25,485 bases of DNA from HGM04593 sp964470845 (GCA_964470845.1 CAYYEL010000027.1:1-25485), one strand, 5' to 3'. Positions 8,243 through 16,856 are shown, counted from the stretch's first letter. Notes: a model not told the origin generated them from the letters alone. Program-made: numbers and translations.

Positions 8243-9721
8243 TTACTCGGGACGGCTATAATTAGGCGCCTCGCTGGTTATAGAAACATCGTGAGGATGG
8301 CTCTCTTGTACACCGGCATTTGTGATGCGCACAAATTTAGCATCGTGCAGTTTCTCGATATTGGGAGCGCCGCAATATCCCATACCCGAACGCAATCCGC
8401 CAACAAGTTGGAAGATTACCTCGTAAAGTGTACCTTTATAAGGCACACGCGCTGCAATACCCTCGGGCACAAGTTTCTTCTTGTCGCGTGTGTCAGCTTG
8501 GAAATAACGGTCTTTTGAGCCATTTTCCATTGCCTCAAGCGAGCCCATACCGCGATACGATTTGAATTTACGTCCGTTGAATATGATTGTATCGCCGGGC
8601 GATTCCTCGGTACCTGCTACCAACGAACCAATCATCACACAGTTACCACCCGCGGCAAGCGCTTTTACAACGTCGCCCGAATAGCGCAATCCACCGTCGG
8701 CAATCAAAGGCACGCCTGTACCCTCAAGCGCCTTTGCCACATCATAGACAGCCGAAAGCTGAGGTACTCCCACACCGGCCACCACACGTGTGGTACATAT
8801 TGAACCGGGACCGATACCCACCTTAACAGCATCTGCACCGGCCTCGGCAAGCATCTTGGCGGCCTCGCCCGTTGCAACATTTCCAACTACAATATCGATG
8901 TGGGGATAAGCAGCCTTAGCCTCTTTGAGCTTGGCAATTACTCCGGCCGAGTGTCCGTGAGCAGTATCAATGATTATTGCATCGACACCGGCATCAACAA
9001 GCGCCTTTATACGCTCCATAGCATCAACTGTAACGCCCACCCCGGCAGCAACACGCAAGCGTCCCTTGTTATCTTTGCAGGCCATTGGCTTATCCTTAGC
9101 CTTTGTAATATCCTTATAAGTGATAAGACCCACTAATTTGCCATCGGAATCAACCACAGGAAGTTTCTCAATCTTATTCTCGCGCAAAATTGTAGCAGCC
9201 GACTCCATATCGGTCTGTTGATGTGTAATAACAAGTTTATCGGCAGGTGTCATCACCTCACAAACAGGGCGTTCCATGGTTGTCTCGAAGCGCAGGTCGC
9301 GATTGGTTACAATTCCCACGAGTTTCTTTTCGTCATCTACCACAGGAATACCACCAATATGATACTCGGCCATAAGGTCGAGTGCGCCTTTCACCGTTGC
9401 ATCTGCGTGAATTGTTACAGGATCATATATCATTCCATTCTCGGCACGTTTAACGATTGCCACCTGATGTGCCTGCTCGGCAATAGACATATTCTTATGA
9501 ATAACACCTATTCCACCCTCGCGTGCAATTGCAATTGCCATTTTAGCTTCGGTTACCGTATCCATAGCAGCCGTAACAAACGGCACGTTAAGGTCGATAT
9601 TTCTCGAAAACTTTGTCTTGAGGCTTACATCTTTAGGAAGCACCTCGGAGTAGGCCGGTACCAATAGGACGTCATCAAAGGTAAGACCGTCCATCACAAT
9701 TTTTTCTGTAATAAAATTCAT
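8243..9721 (-). CDS. guaB: Inosine-5'-monophosphate dehydrogenase
   Basis: GuaB oxidises IMP to XMP with NAD+, the first committed step of GMP synthesis in the cytoplasm. The 492-residue product has the standard layout: an N-terminal barrel start (GLTFDDVLLVPAYSEVLP), two CBS domains at about 95-205 (VTIHADATVKGALDLM and PADKLVITHQQTDMESAATI), and the rest of the barrel. The catalytic loop GIGPGSICTTR carries Cys309. ADGGLRYSGD at 341-350, GMGS at 391-394 and the flap arginine in GIAARVPYKG (Arg425) are all present, so it should be active. The start at 9721 fits the family N-terminus (ITEKIVMDGLTFDDVLL). It follows recQ by 120 bp; I see no TAnnTTTG box in that gap, so it may be read through from recQ. 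Confidence 0.98.
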   Translation of the reverse strand: MNFITEKIVMDGLTFDDVLLVPAYSEVLPKDVSLKTKFSRNIDLNVPFVTAAMDTVTEAKMAIAIAREGGIGVIHKNMSIAEQAHQVAIVKRAENGMIYDPVTIHADATVKGALDLMAEYHIGGIPVVDDEKKLVGIVTNRDLRFETTMERPVCEVMTPADKLVITHQQTDMESAATILRENKIEKLPVVDSDGKLVGLITYKDITKAKDKPMACKDNKGRLRVAAGVGVTVDAMERIKALVDAGVDAIIIDTAHGHSAGVIAKLKEAKAAYPHIDIVVGNVATGEAAKMLAEAGADAVKVGIGPGSICTTRVVAGVGVPQLSAVYDVAKALEGTGVPLIADGGLRYSGDVVKALAAGGNCVMIGSLVAGTEESPGDTIIFNGRKFKSYRGMGSLEAMENGSKDRYFQADTRDKKKLVPEGIAARVPYKGTLYEVIFQLVGGLRSGMGYCGAPNIEKLHDAKFVRITNAGVQESHPHDVSITSEAPNYSRPE

Positions 9722-9841
9722 AAGACTATAGTTTTGTTTTTTATTCTGTCATTTGATTTTAAATTTGAACATATAATTACACCCGAGCCGAAAATCCCGA
9801 AACCGATGCTATATATATTCACTTATCTGCTAATTTCATAA

Positions 9842-12013
9842 TCAATTGGCCATTTCCGAGATAAACTTAATGCGCACCAGACGAATCATCTCCTCGTCGT
9901 AGTCGCCGCCAAGTTCATCTATCGCAGCCTCTATGCTATCTGTATCTGAATTCTTGAAGTAGTTGTATATCTCTTCAAGATCCTCTTCGTACATCTCATT
10001 CTGAAGATAGTAGTCTATGTTAAGTTTGGTACCCGAATAGACTATTGCCTCAATTGCATCGAGCAACTCATCAAACTCTATTCCCTTGCTTATTGCAATA
10101 TCATCGAGAGCCACTTTTCGGTCGATGGCAGCTATGATGCTTGCATTCTTCGAGCCGATGGCCACTGTACGCACCCTGAAGTCCTCGGGGCGGTCAATCT
10201 CGTTCTCTTCGCAGTGACGTTTGATAAGTGCACAGAACTCCTCGCCGTAGCGCTTAGCCTTTCCTGCGCCCACCCCGGGAATATTCTGCAACTCCTCCAA
10301 TGTTATCGGATAGGTTGTTGCCATAGCTTCGAGCGAGGGATCTTGGAATATAACGTAGGGAGGCAATTCGAGTTGCTTGGCAATTTTCTTTCTAAGGCTC
10401 TTGAGCATTGCATACAACTCCGAGTCGGCAGCCGACGAGCTTCCGGCCTGCACGATAGTCTCTTCCTCTTCAAAATCTTTATCTTCGACAATGTAAAACG
10501 ATTTTGGTTTTTTAAGAAAATCGTGTCCTGCTTTTGTAACCTTCAAAAGGCCATAATTCTCGACGTCTCTATCGAGATAGCCGGCTATTAGCGCCTGACG
10601 AATCACAGCATTCCAACGCTTGGCATCATCGCCCTGTCCGCTACCAAAGCATTCGAGCTCCTCGTGCTTGTGCGAAAGTATATCCGAGGTCTCTTTACCC
10701 AAGATAACATCTATCACATACTCGGGCTTAAAGTCCTCTTTCAGTGCTATTACAGCCTCAATTACAATTTCGAGCATATCTTGTGCCTCGACCCTCTTCT
10801 TGGGATGCTGACAGTTGTCGCAGTTGCCACAATTCTCTATCTCGTACGACTCGCCAAAATAGTGCAGCAAGAGTTTACGGCGACACACCGACGACTCGGC
10901 ATACGCTGTTGTCTCGCGCAACAATTGTCGGCCTATATACTGCTCGGCCAAAGGCTTGCCTTCGAGAAATTTCTCCAATTTTTGAAGGTCTTTATTATTG
11001 TAAAAGGCGATACATTGCCCCTCGCCACCGTCGCGCCCTGCACGGCCTGTCTCTTGGTAGTATCCTTCGAGGCTCTTGGGAATATCATAGTGTATCACAT
11101 AGCGCACATCGGGCTTGTCAATTCCCATTCCGAATGCTATTGTTGCTACAATAACATCTATTTTTTCCATTATAAAATCGTCCTGTGTCTGCGAGCGCAT
11201 AGCCGAGTCCATTCCTGCGTGGTAAGCCTTGGCAGCAATGTCATTCACTTTAAGAATCTCGGTAAGTTCCTCCACCTTTTTACGGCTCAGACAATAAATA
11301 ATGCCCGATTTTCCGGGATTCGACTTTATAAACTTTATAATATCCTTATCGACATTTTTAGTCTTTGGACGCACCTCGTAATAAAGATTGGGGCGATTGA
11401 ACGACGATTTAAAATCGGGGGCATCCTGTATGCCCAGATTCTTCTTTATATCGTCGCGCACCTTTGTCGTTGCCGTCGCAGTGAGTGCAATGACAGGCGC
11501 TTTTCCAATCTCGTTCATTATAGGGTGTATGCGACGATACTCGGGGCGGAAATCGTGTCCCCACTCCGAGATACAATGAGCCTCATCTATCGCATAGAAT
11601 GATATTTTTATTGACTTGAGAAACTCCACATTCTCTTCTTTTGTAAGAGCCTCGGGAGCGCCATATAGCAGTTTTGTTTTGCCCGATAACACATCGACCT
11701 TAACCTCTTCTATCGCCTGCTTGCTCAGAGAGGAATTCAAAAAATGGGCAACGCCATCCTCCTCGCTAAGGTTCCTAATGGCGTCCACCTGATTCTTCAT
11801 CAAAGCAATAAGCGGAGAAATAACGATGGCCGTACCCTCCATTATGAGCGAAGGAAGCTGATAGCACAGCGATTTACCACCGCCGGTAGGCATCAGCACA
11901 AAGGCATCTTTACCATTTAGCAAATTTTTTATAACCGCCTCTTGGTCGCCTTTGAACGTGTCGAATCCGAAATTCTTCTTTAGAACGTCGGTTAAATTTA
12001 ATTTTTTTGCCAT
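9842..12013 (-). CDS. recQ: ATP-dependent DNA helicase RecQ
   Basis: RecQ is a 3'-5' helicase acting in recombination and replication repair. The helicase core has Walker A (TGGGKS at 43-48), the DEAH box at 143-146 followed by the aromatic-rich loop (CISEWGHDFRPEYR), and motif VI (QETGRAGRDG). The RQC zinc site uses Cys377, Cys395, Cys398 and Cys401, and the winged helix spans about 410-510. An HRDC domain lies at about 530-605 (LRKKIAKQLELPPYVIF, then NIPGVGAGKAKRYG). A further 120-residue acidic C-terminal module (about 606-723) resembles the helix-turn-helix tail of many Bacteroidales RecQ proteins, which explains the 723-residue length against about 610 for E. coli. A putative promoter lies 41 bp upstream. 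Confidence 0.97.
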   Translation of the reverse strand: MAKKLNLTDVLKKNFGFDTFKGDQEAVIKNLLNGKDAFVLMPTGGGKSLCYQLPSLIMEGTAIVISPLIALMKNQVDAIRNLSEEDGVAHFLNSSLSKQAIEEVKVDVLSGKTKLLYGAPEALTKEENVEFLKSIKISFYAIDEAHCISEWGHDFRPEYRRIHPIMNEIGKAPVIALTATATTKVRDDIKKNLGIQDAPDFKSSFNRPNLYYEVRPKTKNVDKDIIKFIKSNPGKSGIIYCLSRKKVEELTEILKVNDIAAKAYHAGMDSAMRSQTQDDFIMEKIDVIVATIAFGMGIDKPDVRYVIHYDIPKSLEGYYQETGRAGRDGGEGQCIAFYNNKDLQKLEKFLEGKPLAEQYIGRQLLRETTAYAESSVCRRKLLLHYFGESYEIENCGNCDNCQHPKKRVEAQDMLEIVIEAVIALKEDFKPEYVIDVILGKETSDILSHKHEELECFGSGQGDDAKRWNAVIRQALIAGYLDRDVENYGLLKVTKAGHDFLKKPKSFYIVEDKDFEEEETIVQAGSSSAADSELYAMLKSLRKKIAKQLELPPYVIFQDPSLEAMATTYPITLEELQNIPGVGAGKAKRYGEEFCALIKRHCEENEIDRPEDFRVRTVAIGSKNASIIAAIDRKVALDDIAISKGIEFDELLDAIEAIVYSGTKLNIDYYLQNEMYEEDLEEIYNYFKNSDTDSIEAAIDELGGDYDEEMIRLVRIKFISEMAN

Positions 12014-12053
12014 TTATTAAGAAACAATAGTTGATTAAACTCTATTTAGATAA

Positions 12054-12086
12054 CAAAGTTATAAACAACTCTGTCAAAACTACAAA
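12054..12086 (-). promoter_or_regulatory. Putative recQ promoter (-33 TTTG, -7 TAACTTTG)
   Basis: On the minus strand, TTTG (12086-12083) is followed after 21 bp by TAACTTTG (12061-12054). Both match the Bacteroidota consensus TTTG-N19-21-TAnnTTTG. Transcription would start near 12049, giving a 35-nt leader before the recQ ATG. This is the most complete promoter in the window. Confidence 0.5.
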
Positions 12087-12095
12087 TTTTTTGAG

Positions 12096-12114
12096 TGATA
12101 TTTTCAAAATATCA
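12096..12114. repeat. Short AT-rich inverted repeat upstream of recQ promoter
   Basis: TGATATTTT and AAAATATCA flank a single C. It lies 9 bp upstream of the putative recQ -33 element, where an upstream regulator could bind. No known operator is recognised. Confidence 0.25.
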
Positions 12115-12205
12115 TAAAAAAAGCACTCAGACGCACTTGAGACACACCTTTAATCTTCAAATAATCGCAGCAAGGCAGAAACAGGCTAAACTTAATTGAC
12201 TTGAT

Positions 12206-12253
12206 AATATTAAGAACAGGAATTTCGGCGCCGAAATTCCTGTTCTTAATATT
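12206..12253. terminator. Perfect 48-bp palindrome just after clpX
   Basis: Bases 12206-12229 are the exact reverse complement of 12230-12253, with GGCGCC at the centre. It begins one base past the clpX stop codon. As RNA it would form a hairpin of about 22 bp with a tiny loop on either strand. No U-run follows on the minus strand, so if it ends the tig-clpP-clpX message it does so without a classical tail, or it protects the 3' end. A binding site for a DNA-binding protein is an alternative. Confidence 0.6.
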
Positions 12254-12254
12254 C

Positions 12255-13484
12255 TTATGCCATTATACCGGCGGGCAAGCCTTTAGACAATTGCCCCTCG
12301 GCATACTCCTTTGTTATGAGGCATTCTTTTTGGTTGCTCGACGGAATCTCGAACATTTTATCCATCATAATTGTCTCGACAATCGAGCGCAAGCCTCGTG
12401 CGCCAAGTTTATACTCAATTGCCTTATCAACTATAAAATCGAGAGTCTCCGGTGCAAAGGTAAGCTCGACACCATCCATCTCCATAAGTTTTATATATTG
12501 TTTGATGATGGAGTTTTTCGGCTCTGTCAAGATATTTCGCAATGCACCCCTGTCGAGCGGACGCAACGAAGTAAGAATCGGCAAGCGTCCCACAATCTCG
12601 GGGATAAGACCAAAGGAGCGCAAGTCCTGCGGTGTTACATATTTCATAACATCCTTTGAATCTATATTGAGTTTGTTCTGCACCGAGTCGAAACCGACAA
12701 CGTGGGCATTAAGGCGTTGGGCAATTTTTTTCTCTATACCATCGAATGCCCCACCGCAAATAAATAGGATATTCTTTGTATTTACGGGAATCATTTTTTG
12801 GTCGGGGTGCTTACGCCCGCCTTGTGGCGGCACATTCACCACCGAGCCTTCGAGCAGTTTCAAAAGGCCCTGTTGCACGCCCTCGCCGCTAACGTCGCGT
12901 GTTATTGACGGATTGTCGCTTTTTCGTGCAATTTTGTCGATTTCATCGATAAAAACGATACCCCTCTCGGCCTCTTCTACTTTGTAATCGGCAACCTGAA
13001 GCAGACGTGTGAGAATGCTCTCAATATCCTCACCAACGTAACCGGCCTCGGTAAGTACCGTGGCATCGACAATTGTAAAAGGCACTTTCAACAATCGGGC
13101 AATTGTACGCGCAAGCAGTGTCTTGCCCGTTCCCGTACTACCCACCATTATTATATTGCTCTTTTCAATCTCTACCTCATCATCTTTACCATTCTGCATC
13201 AAGCGTTTATAGTGATTATACACCGATACTGCAAGAGCACATTTTGCCTCGTCCTGTCCAATTACGTAATTATCGAGGAAGGATTTTATCTCAAGCGGCT
13301 GGGGAAGCTCGGTCATACTAAAATCCGAGGCCGAGTGTAACATCTGTTCCTCGCGCAGAATGCCATAGGCCTGCTCTACGCAATTATTGCAGATGTACCC
13401 CTCGATGCCTGTCATTAGCATCTCGACCTTATCTTCGCTTCTTCCGCAGAAACTACATCTTTTTTTATTGTGTTTTTCGGCCAT
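12255..13484 (-). CDS. clpX: ATP-dependent Clp protease ATP-binding subunit ClpX
   Basis: ClpX is the AAA+ unfoldase that recognises substrates and threads them into ClpP. All family hallmarks are present in 409 residues: the N-terminal zinc-binding domain (Cys10, Cys13, Cys32, Cys35), Walker A GSTGTGKT at 115-122, the GYVG pore loop at 148-151, Walker B VFIDEID at 177-183, the RKH loop (GGRKHP at 222-227) and sensor-2 GARGLR at 361-366. The ClpP-docking loop appears as VGF at 263-265, where E. coli has IGF. It lies 6 bp downstream of clpP in the same direction, so the protease and its unfoldase are cotranscribed. Confidence 0.98.
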   Translation of the reverse strand: MAEKHNKKRCSFCGRSEDKVEMLMTGIEGYICNNCVEQAYGILREEQMLHSASDFSMTELPQPLEIKSFLDNYVIGQDEAKCALAVSVYNHYKRLMQNGKDDEVEIEKSNIIMVGSTGTGKTLLARTIARLLKVPFTIVDATVLTEAGYVGEDIESILTRLLQVADYKVEEAERGIVFIDEIDKIARKSDNPSITRDVSGEGVQQGLLKLLEGSVVNVPPQGGRKHPDQKMIPVNTKNILFICGGAFDGIEKKIAQRLNAHVVGFDSVQNKLNIDSKDVMKYVTPQDLRSFGLIPEIVGRLPILTSLRPLDRGALRNILTEPKNSIIKQYIKLMEMDGVELTFAPETLDFIVDKAIEYKLGARGLRSIVETIMMDKMFEIPSSNQKECLITKEYAEGQLSKGLPAGIMA

Positions 13485-13490
13485 CAGCTG

Positions 13491-14162
13491 TTATTTCTTA
13501 CGTGTAAGCACACGGTCAATCATTCCATACTCTTTTGCCTCGTGCGATGTCATCCAGAAGTCGCGGTCGCCGTCGGCCCACACTTTATCATAGGGCTGAT
13601 GACTGTGATCGGCAATAATTGTGTAAAGTTCTTTCTTCAACTTTTGAATCTCGCGTGCGGTAATTTCAATATCGCTTGCCTGTCCCTGCACGCCACCCAT
13701 AGGCTGATGAATCATCACACGGCTGTGAGTGAGCGCCGAGCGTTTGCCCTCGGCACCGGCCACCAACAGCACCGCAGCCATCGAAGCCGCCATTCCTGTA
13801 CATATCGTCGCAACGTCGCTCGAAATAAATTGCATCGTATCGTATATTCCCAATCCTGCATAAACCGAGCCACCGGGCGAGTTTATATAGATTGAAATAT
13901 CCTTGCCGTTATCCACCGAGTCGAGATACAGCAGCTGCGCCTGAAGTGTGTTTGCAGTGTAGTCGTCAATTTGTGTACCCAAGAATATTATTCTATCCAT
14001 CATAAGGCGCGAAAATACATCCATTTGCGTAACATTCAGTTGACGCTCTTCAAGGATATAAGGGTTCAAATATTGTGCCTGAGCCTTAATAACATCGTCA
14101 AGCACCAAGCTATTCATTCCAAGGTGCTTTGTGGCAAATTTTTTAAATTCATCTCTCTCCAT
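13491..14162 (-). CDS. clpP: ATP-dependent Clp protease proteolytic subunit ClpP
   Basis: ClpP forms the tetradecameric serine-protease chamber used with ClpX. In the 223-residue product the catalytic triad is visible: Ser127 in GMAASMAAVLL, His152 in MIHQPMGG, and Asp201 in DRDFWM. The GGSVYAGLGIYDTM oxyanion region is also present. The N-terminus has about 30 residues before the usual processing zone, as expected for a propeptide. It lies between tig (95 bp upstream, with a hairpin in the gap) and clpX (6 bp downstream), the common tig-clpP-clpX arrangement, which links nascent-chain folding to degradation. Confidence 0.98.
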   Translation of the reverse strand: MERDEFKKFATKHLGMNSLVLDDVIKAQAQYLNPYILEERQLNVTQMDVFSRLMMDRIIFLGTQIDDYTANTLQAQLLYLDSVDNGKDISIYINSPGGSVYAGLGIYDTMQFISSDVATICTGMAASMAAVLLVAGAEGKRSALTHSRVMIHQPMGGVQGQASDIEITAREIQKLKKELYTIIADHSHQPYDKVWADGDRDFWMTSHEAKEYGMIDRVLTRKK

Positions 14163-14195
14163 ACTCTCAGATATTTAAGGGGTTATTATACATTC

Positions 14196-14236
14196 AGACC
14201 TCTCAATCCGACTTTTTGAGCCGAATTGAGGGGTCT
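14196..14236 (+). terminator. Stem-loop between tig and clpP
   Basis: AGACCTCTCAAT at 14196-14207 pairs with ATTGAGGGGTCT at 14225-14236, followed on the plus strand by TTTTG. The single imperfect pair is a G-U wobble in plus-strand RNA but an A-C mismatch in minus-strand RNA. The U-tract and the wobble both favour plus-strand RNA, yet no plus-strand gene ends here. On the minus transcript it could be a weak attenuator between tig and clpP. Confidence 0.45.
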
Positions 14237-14257
14237 TTTGTTATCCTTTATATAGAT

Positions 14258-15604
14258 TTAATCGTTTGAAGCAACCTTTTTGTTGAATTCCTCAACAGAA
14301 ATTGTCTCCTCGTTAAGAGTTACTGCACCCTTGATGGCAGCAGTCAGCTTAACATCAACAGCACGGTTGATGAGTGCCTCACGTGTTCTATCCTGCTTGA
14401 GCATCTCTTTGGCATAATTCTCAAGCATATCATCGGGCACACCGGCCATGCCATACTGTGCAAATTGGTCGCGTGTGGCAGCCTTGGCAACGTCAAGAAC
14501 ATCTGCATCGTTTATCTTAATCTCGTACTTACGTGCAAGTTGCTCCTTGATAAGATGCCAAGAGAGCTCGGTAAGGCTCTTCTGGAAGTCCTCGTCGCTT
14601 ACGGGAGCATCTTTCTCGGTGCGACCGGCCTCCATAATGCGGCGCAACAGAGCCTCGGGGAATTCCATCTTACCTATGCGCTCCATAAGATAAGAGCGTG
14701 TATCGAGCAGAAGTTTATAGTCGCTCTCAACCTCGAAACGCTCGGCAAACTGCTCGGCAATCTTTGCACGGAAATCGGCCTCATTTGTTACAACATCCTT
14801 ACCGAATGCAGCGTCAAAGACATTCTGGTTAATCTCGCTTGCCACAAAGCGTGTAATCTCGGTGATTGTAAGAGTAAAGTCGCCATTATGAGCAGCAACG
14901 TCGCTCTTCTCTACTTTCAGAAGCGAAGCAAGCTCGGCCTCGTTACCATTGTAAGCAGCAAAGGGGTTGAATGTGATAACATCGTCAACCTTTGCACCGC
15001 CAAACAGCGCCTTCTGCTCGTCGTTCTTCATATACGAAGGCATAAGCACTGCCTCGCGTACATCCACGCCACCCTCGCAAGCCTCTACAAGGTGTCCCTT
15101 GAGCATATCGCCATTTTCGTAAGTCTCAACCTGCTTATACTCGCCACAACGCTGTGCGTAGCTCTGTACCTGCGAATCAATCATCTCGTCGGTAGGCTGT
15201 ATGCGATAGTAAGGAAGTTTATCCTCGATACCGAGTGTTGCATCGAATTTAGGTGCAAGAGCAATCTCAAACTCAAAAGTAAACTCTTTACCGTTTACAA
15301 AATCAATTGTGCTCTGCTGCTCCTCGCAAGGAAGAGGCTCGCCCAACATATCTACGTTGTTCTCCTTTATATACTCAAAAATTTTCTGCTGAAGAATCTT
15401 GTTAATCTCCTCGGCCTTTACAGCGGTTCCATACTGTTTCTTGATAAGACCCATAGGCACCATTCCGGGACGGAAGCCGGGAATATTGGCCTTTTGACGG
15501 AAGTTCTTGAGAGTTTTCTCTACCTGTGCCGAATAATCGGCCTCAACCACTTTTACAACCAGACGAGCGCTGGTTGCGTCCAAATTTGTCAGTGTAAATT
15601 CCAT
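14258..15604 (-). CDS. tig: Trigger factor (ribosome-associated chaperone)
   Basis: Trigger factor binds near the ribosomal exit tunnel and shields nascent chains. The 448-residue product begins MEFTLTNLDATSARL and carries the ribosome-docking signature as GFRPGMVP at 43-50; the usual form is GFRxGKxP, so Met replaces the lysine. The middle (about 150-250), where the FKBP-type isomerase domain lies in E. coli, is divergent, with no obvious active-site residues, as I recall for Bacteroidota trigger factors. The C-terminal helical arms (about 260-430, MERIGKMEFPEALLRRIMEA, then LIKEQLARKYEIKI) form the substrate cradle. It is the first gene of the tig-clpP-clpX series and has a putative promoter and a structured leader upstream. 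Confidence 0.95.
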   Translation of the reverse strand: MEFTLTNLDATSARLVVKVVEADYSAQVEKTLKNFRQKANIPGFRPGMVPMGLIKKQYGTAVKAEEINKILQQKIFEYIKENNVDMLGEPLPCEEQQSTIDFVNGKEFTFEFEIALAPKFDATLGIEDKLPYYRIQPTDEMIDSQVQSYAQRCGEYKQVETYENGDMLKGHLVEACEGGVDVREAVLMPSYMKNDEQKALFGGAKVDDVITFNPFAAYNGNEAELASLLKVEKSDVAAHNGDFTLTITEITRFVASEINQNVFDAAFGKDVVTNEADFRAKIAEQFAERFEVESDYKLLLDTRSYLMERIGKMEFPEALLRRIMEAGRTEKDAPVSDEDFQKSLTELSWHLIKEQLARKYEIKINDADVLDVAKAATRDQFAQYGMAGVPDDMLENYAKEMLKQDRTREALINRAVDVKLTAAIKGAVTLNEETISVEEFNKKVASND

Positions 15605-15645
15605 TATAATATTTTTTAAGTTATTCTACTATGAATAAAATTGTA

Positions 15646-15682
15646 CTCTTTTAGGGCAAAAGAGCGTGCATCTGCCGCACGC
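15646..15682 (-). promoter_or_regulatory. Two abutting stem-loops in the tig leader
   Basis: CTCTTTTagggcAAAAGAG (15646-15664) forms a 7-bp stem with a 5-base loop. Directly next to it, GCGTGC (15664-15669) pairs with GCACGC (15677-15682). Both lie between the putative tig promoter and its ATG, so they would be in the 5' leader. Neither matches a riboswitch or leader family I can name. Confidence 0.35.
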
Positions 15683-15709
15683 ACACTTATAGTCCTAATT
15701 TAGGGCGTG

Positions 15710-15741
15710 CAAAAATACAACTTTTCGAGCACAAAATCAAG
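15710..15741 (-). promoter_or_regulatory. Putative tig promoter
   Basis: On the minus strand CTTG (15741-15738) is followed after 20 bp by TATTTTTG (15717-15710), a full match to the -7 TAnnTTTG box with a 3-of-4 match at -33. Transcription would start near 15705 and give a leader of about 100 nt. Confidence 0.45.
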
Positions 15742-15800
15742 TAATTTGACAATTTGTTCGTTGCAACAAGAAAAATTTACCTATTATCCAAGCAACAATT

Positions 15801-15833
15801 AAAAAAATCCCCCTGCAACAAAGTTGCAAGAGG
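15801..15833 (-). terminator. Rho-independent terminator of lptB
   Basis: On the minus strand an 11-bp stem (CCTCTTGCAAC with GTTGCAGGGGG, two G-U pairs) closes a UUU loop and is followed by A and seven U residues (15807-15801). It lies 62 bp past the lptB stop. This is the most classical intrinsic terminator in the window and separates lptB from tig. Confidence 0.8.
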
Positions 15834-15895
15834 AAAGGTTGGTTACAAAGATGCGTGATGCACTTTTATCTTTTCCTATTATAAGCTATTTAAAT

Positions 15896-16690
15896 TTACT
15901 CCTCGTCAATTTGGAACTCTTTCTTGCGTAACACAAAGTCCCGACCAAGATATTTCTCGCGCACGATGGAATTTTCGGCAAGCACCTCGGGAGTACCCTC
16001 GAAGAGAATACGCCCCTCGAAAAGCAGATAGGCACGGTCGGTAATATTCAGCGTCTCTTGCACATTGTGGTCGGTTATAAGAATACCGATATTCTTATCT
16101 TTCAGTTTCCACACAATATACTGAATATCCTCGACAGCAATGGGATCGACACCCGCAAACGGCTCGTCGAGCATTATGAATTTAGGGTCGATGGCAAGAC
16201 AGCGTGCAATCTCGGTACGTCGGCGCTCGCCACCCGAAAGTCGGCTGCCAAGATTCTTACGCACCTTGTGCAGACGAAATTCATCTATAAGACTTTCGAG
16301 TTTCTCCTTCTGATACTCCTTAGGCTTACCCGTCAACTCAAGCACCGATGCGATATTATCCTCGACACTCATATTGCGAAAAACACTGGCCTCCTGAGCC
16401 AAATATCCTATACCTATACGCGCACGCTTATACACCGGATAATCGGTAATTTCGAGGTCGTTCATAAAGATACGGCCTCCATTAGGCACAACAAGCCCCG
16501 TGGTCATATAGAACGACGTAGTTTTTCCTGCGCCATTAGGCCCCAAAAGCCCCACAATCTCACCCTGACGCACATTGAACGAGACGTTATTTACAACGGT
16601 TCGTTTGCCGTAACGCTTCACCAGCCCCTCGGTGCGCAGCACCATACCCTCGCCGGCGGCCGCCACAATATTTTCGTTATTATTCTCCAT
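15896..16690 (-). CDS. lptB: LPS export ABC transporter ATP-binding protein LptB
   Basis: LptB is the ATPase that powers extraction of LPS from the inner membrane with LptF/LptG. The 264-residue product has Walker A GPNGAGKT at 50-57, the Q-loop in LAQEASVFR (Gln99), the signature LSGGERRRTEIAR from 151, Walker B FIMLDEPFAGVDP from 171 and the H-loop His208 in TDHNVQET. The LAQEASVFRNMSVEDNI stretch and DEPFAGVDPIAV are typical of LptB rather than of other ABC ATPases. A 15-residue Asn/Glu-rich N-terminal extension precedes Met16, which could be the real start (16645). No lptF or lptG is in view. It is transcribed divergently from mlaE and ends at a strong terminator. Confidence 0.93.
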   Translation of the reverse strand: MENNNENIVAAAGEGMVLRTEGLVKRYGKRTVVNNVSFNVRQGEIVGLLGPNGAGKTTSFYMTTGLVVPNGGRIFMNDLEITDYPVYKRARIGIGYLAQEASVFRNMSVEDNIASVLELTGKPKEYQKEKLESLIDEFRLHKVRKNLGSRLSGGERRRTEIARCLAIDPKFIMLDEPFAGVDPIAVEDIQYIVWKLKDKNIGILITDHNVQETLNITDRAYLLFEGRILFEGTPEVLAENSIVREKYLGRDFVLRKKEFQIDEE

Positions 16691-16741
16691 CTTGCAACAA
16701 GATTATTTAGGGCGAAGATAATGCAATTTTGGTTTATTAGC

Positions 16742-16773
16742 AACAAAATCTGTCTCCGAAGGAGCATTTTGTT
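16742..16773. repeat. Imperfect inverted repeat between lptB and mlaE
   Basis: AACAAAAT at 16742-16749 pairs with ATTTTGTT at 16766-16773, and CTCC (16754-16757) pairs with GGAG (16761-16764) inside it. It sits in the 166-bp divergent gap, a place where a shared regulator could bind. No known site is recognised. Confidence 0.3.
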
Positions 16774-16827
16774 ACTGAAAATTGAAAACTATCATAAATA
16801 TTAACATTTATTTAGCCAATAAAAGAG

Positions 16828-16835
16828 TACCTTTG
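16828..16835 (+). promoter_or_regulatory. Putative -7 promoter box for mlaE-mlaF
   Basis: TACCTTTG is a full match to the TAnnTTTG box. At the -33 position only TTTA is present (16807-16810). Transcription would start near 16840, about 17 nt before the mlaE ATG at 16857 and essentially at the ATG of a six-codon reading frame. Confidence 0.4.
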
Positions 16836-16856
16836 CGCAATGAATATTGTATCAAG

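Noticed and set aside
9722..9841. Promoter or purine riboswitch upstream of guaB
   Set aside because: No TAnnTTTG box and no purine-aptamer-like stems were found in the 120-bp gap.
10664..11602. A 312-codon open frame on the plus strand
   Set aside because: Antisense to the recQ helicase core, which carries every expected motif.
14465..15619. A 384-codon open frame on the plus strand
   Set aside because: It lies wholly opposite trigger factor, whose motifs and length are convincing. The translation is low-quality, rich in Leu, Cys and Ile, with no domain signature.
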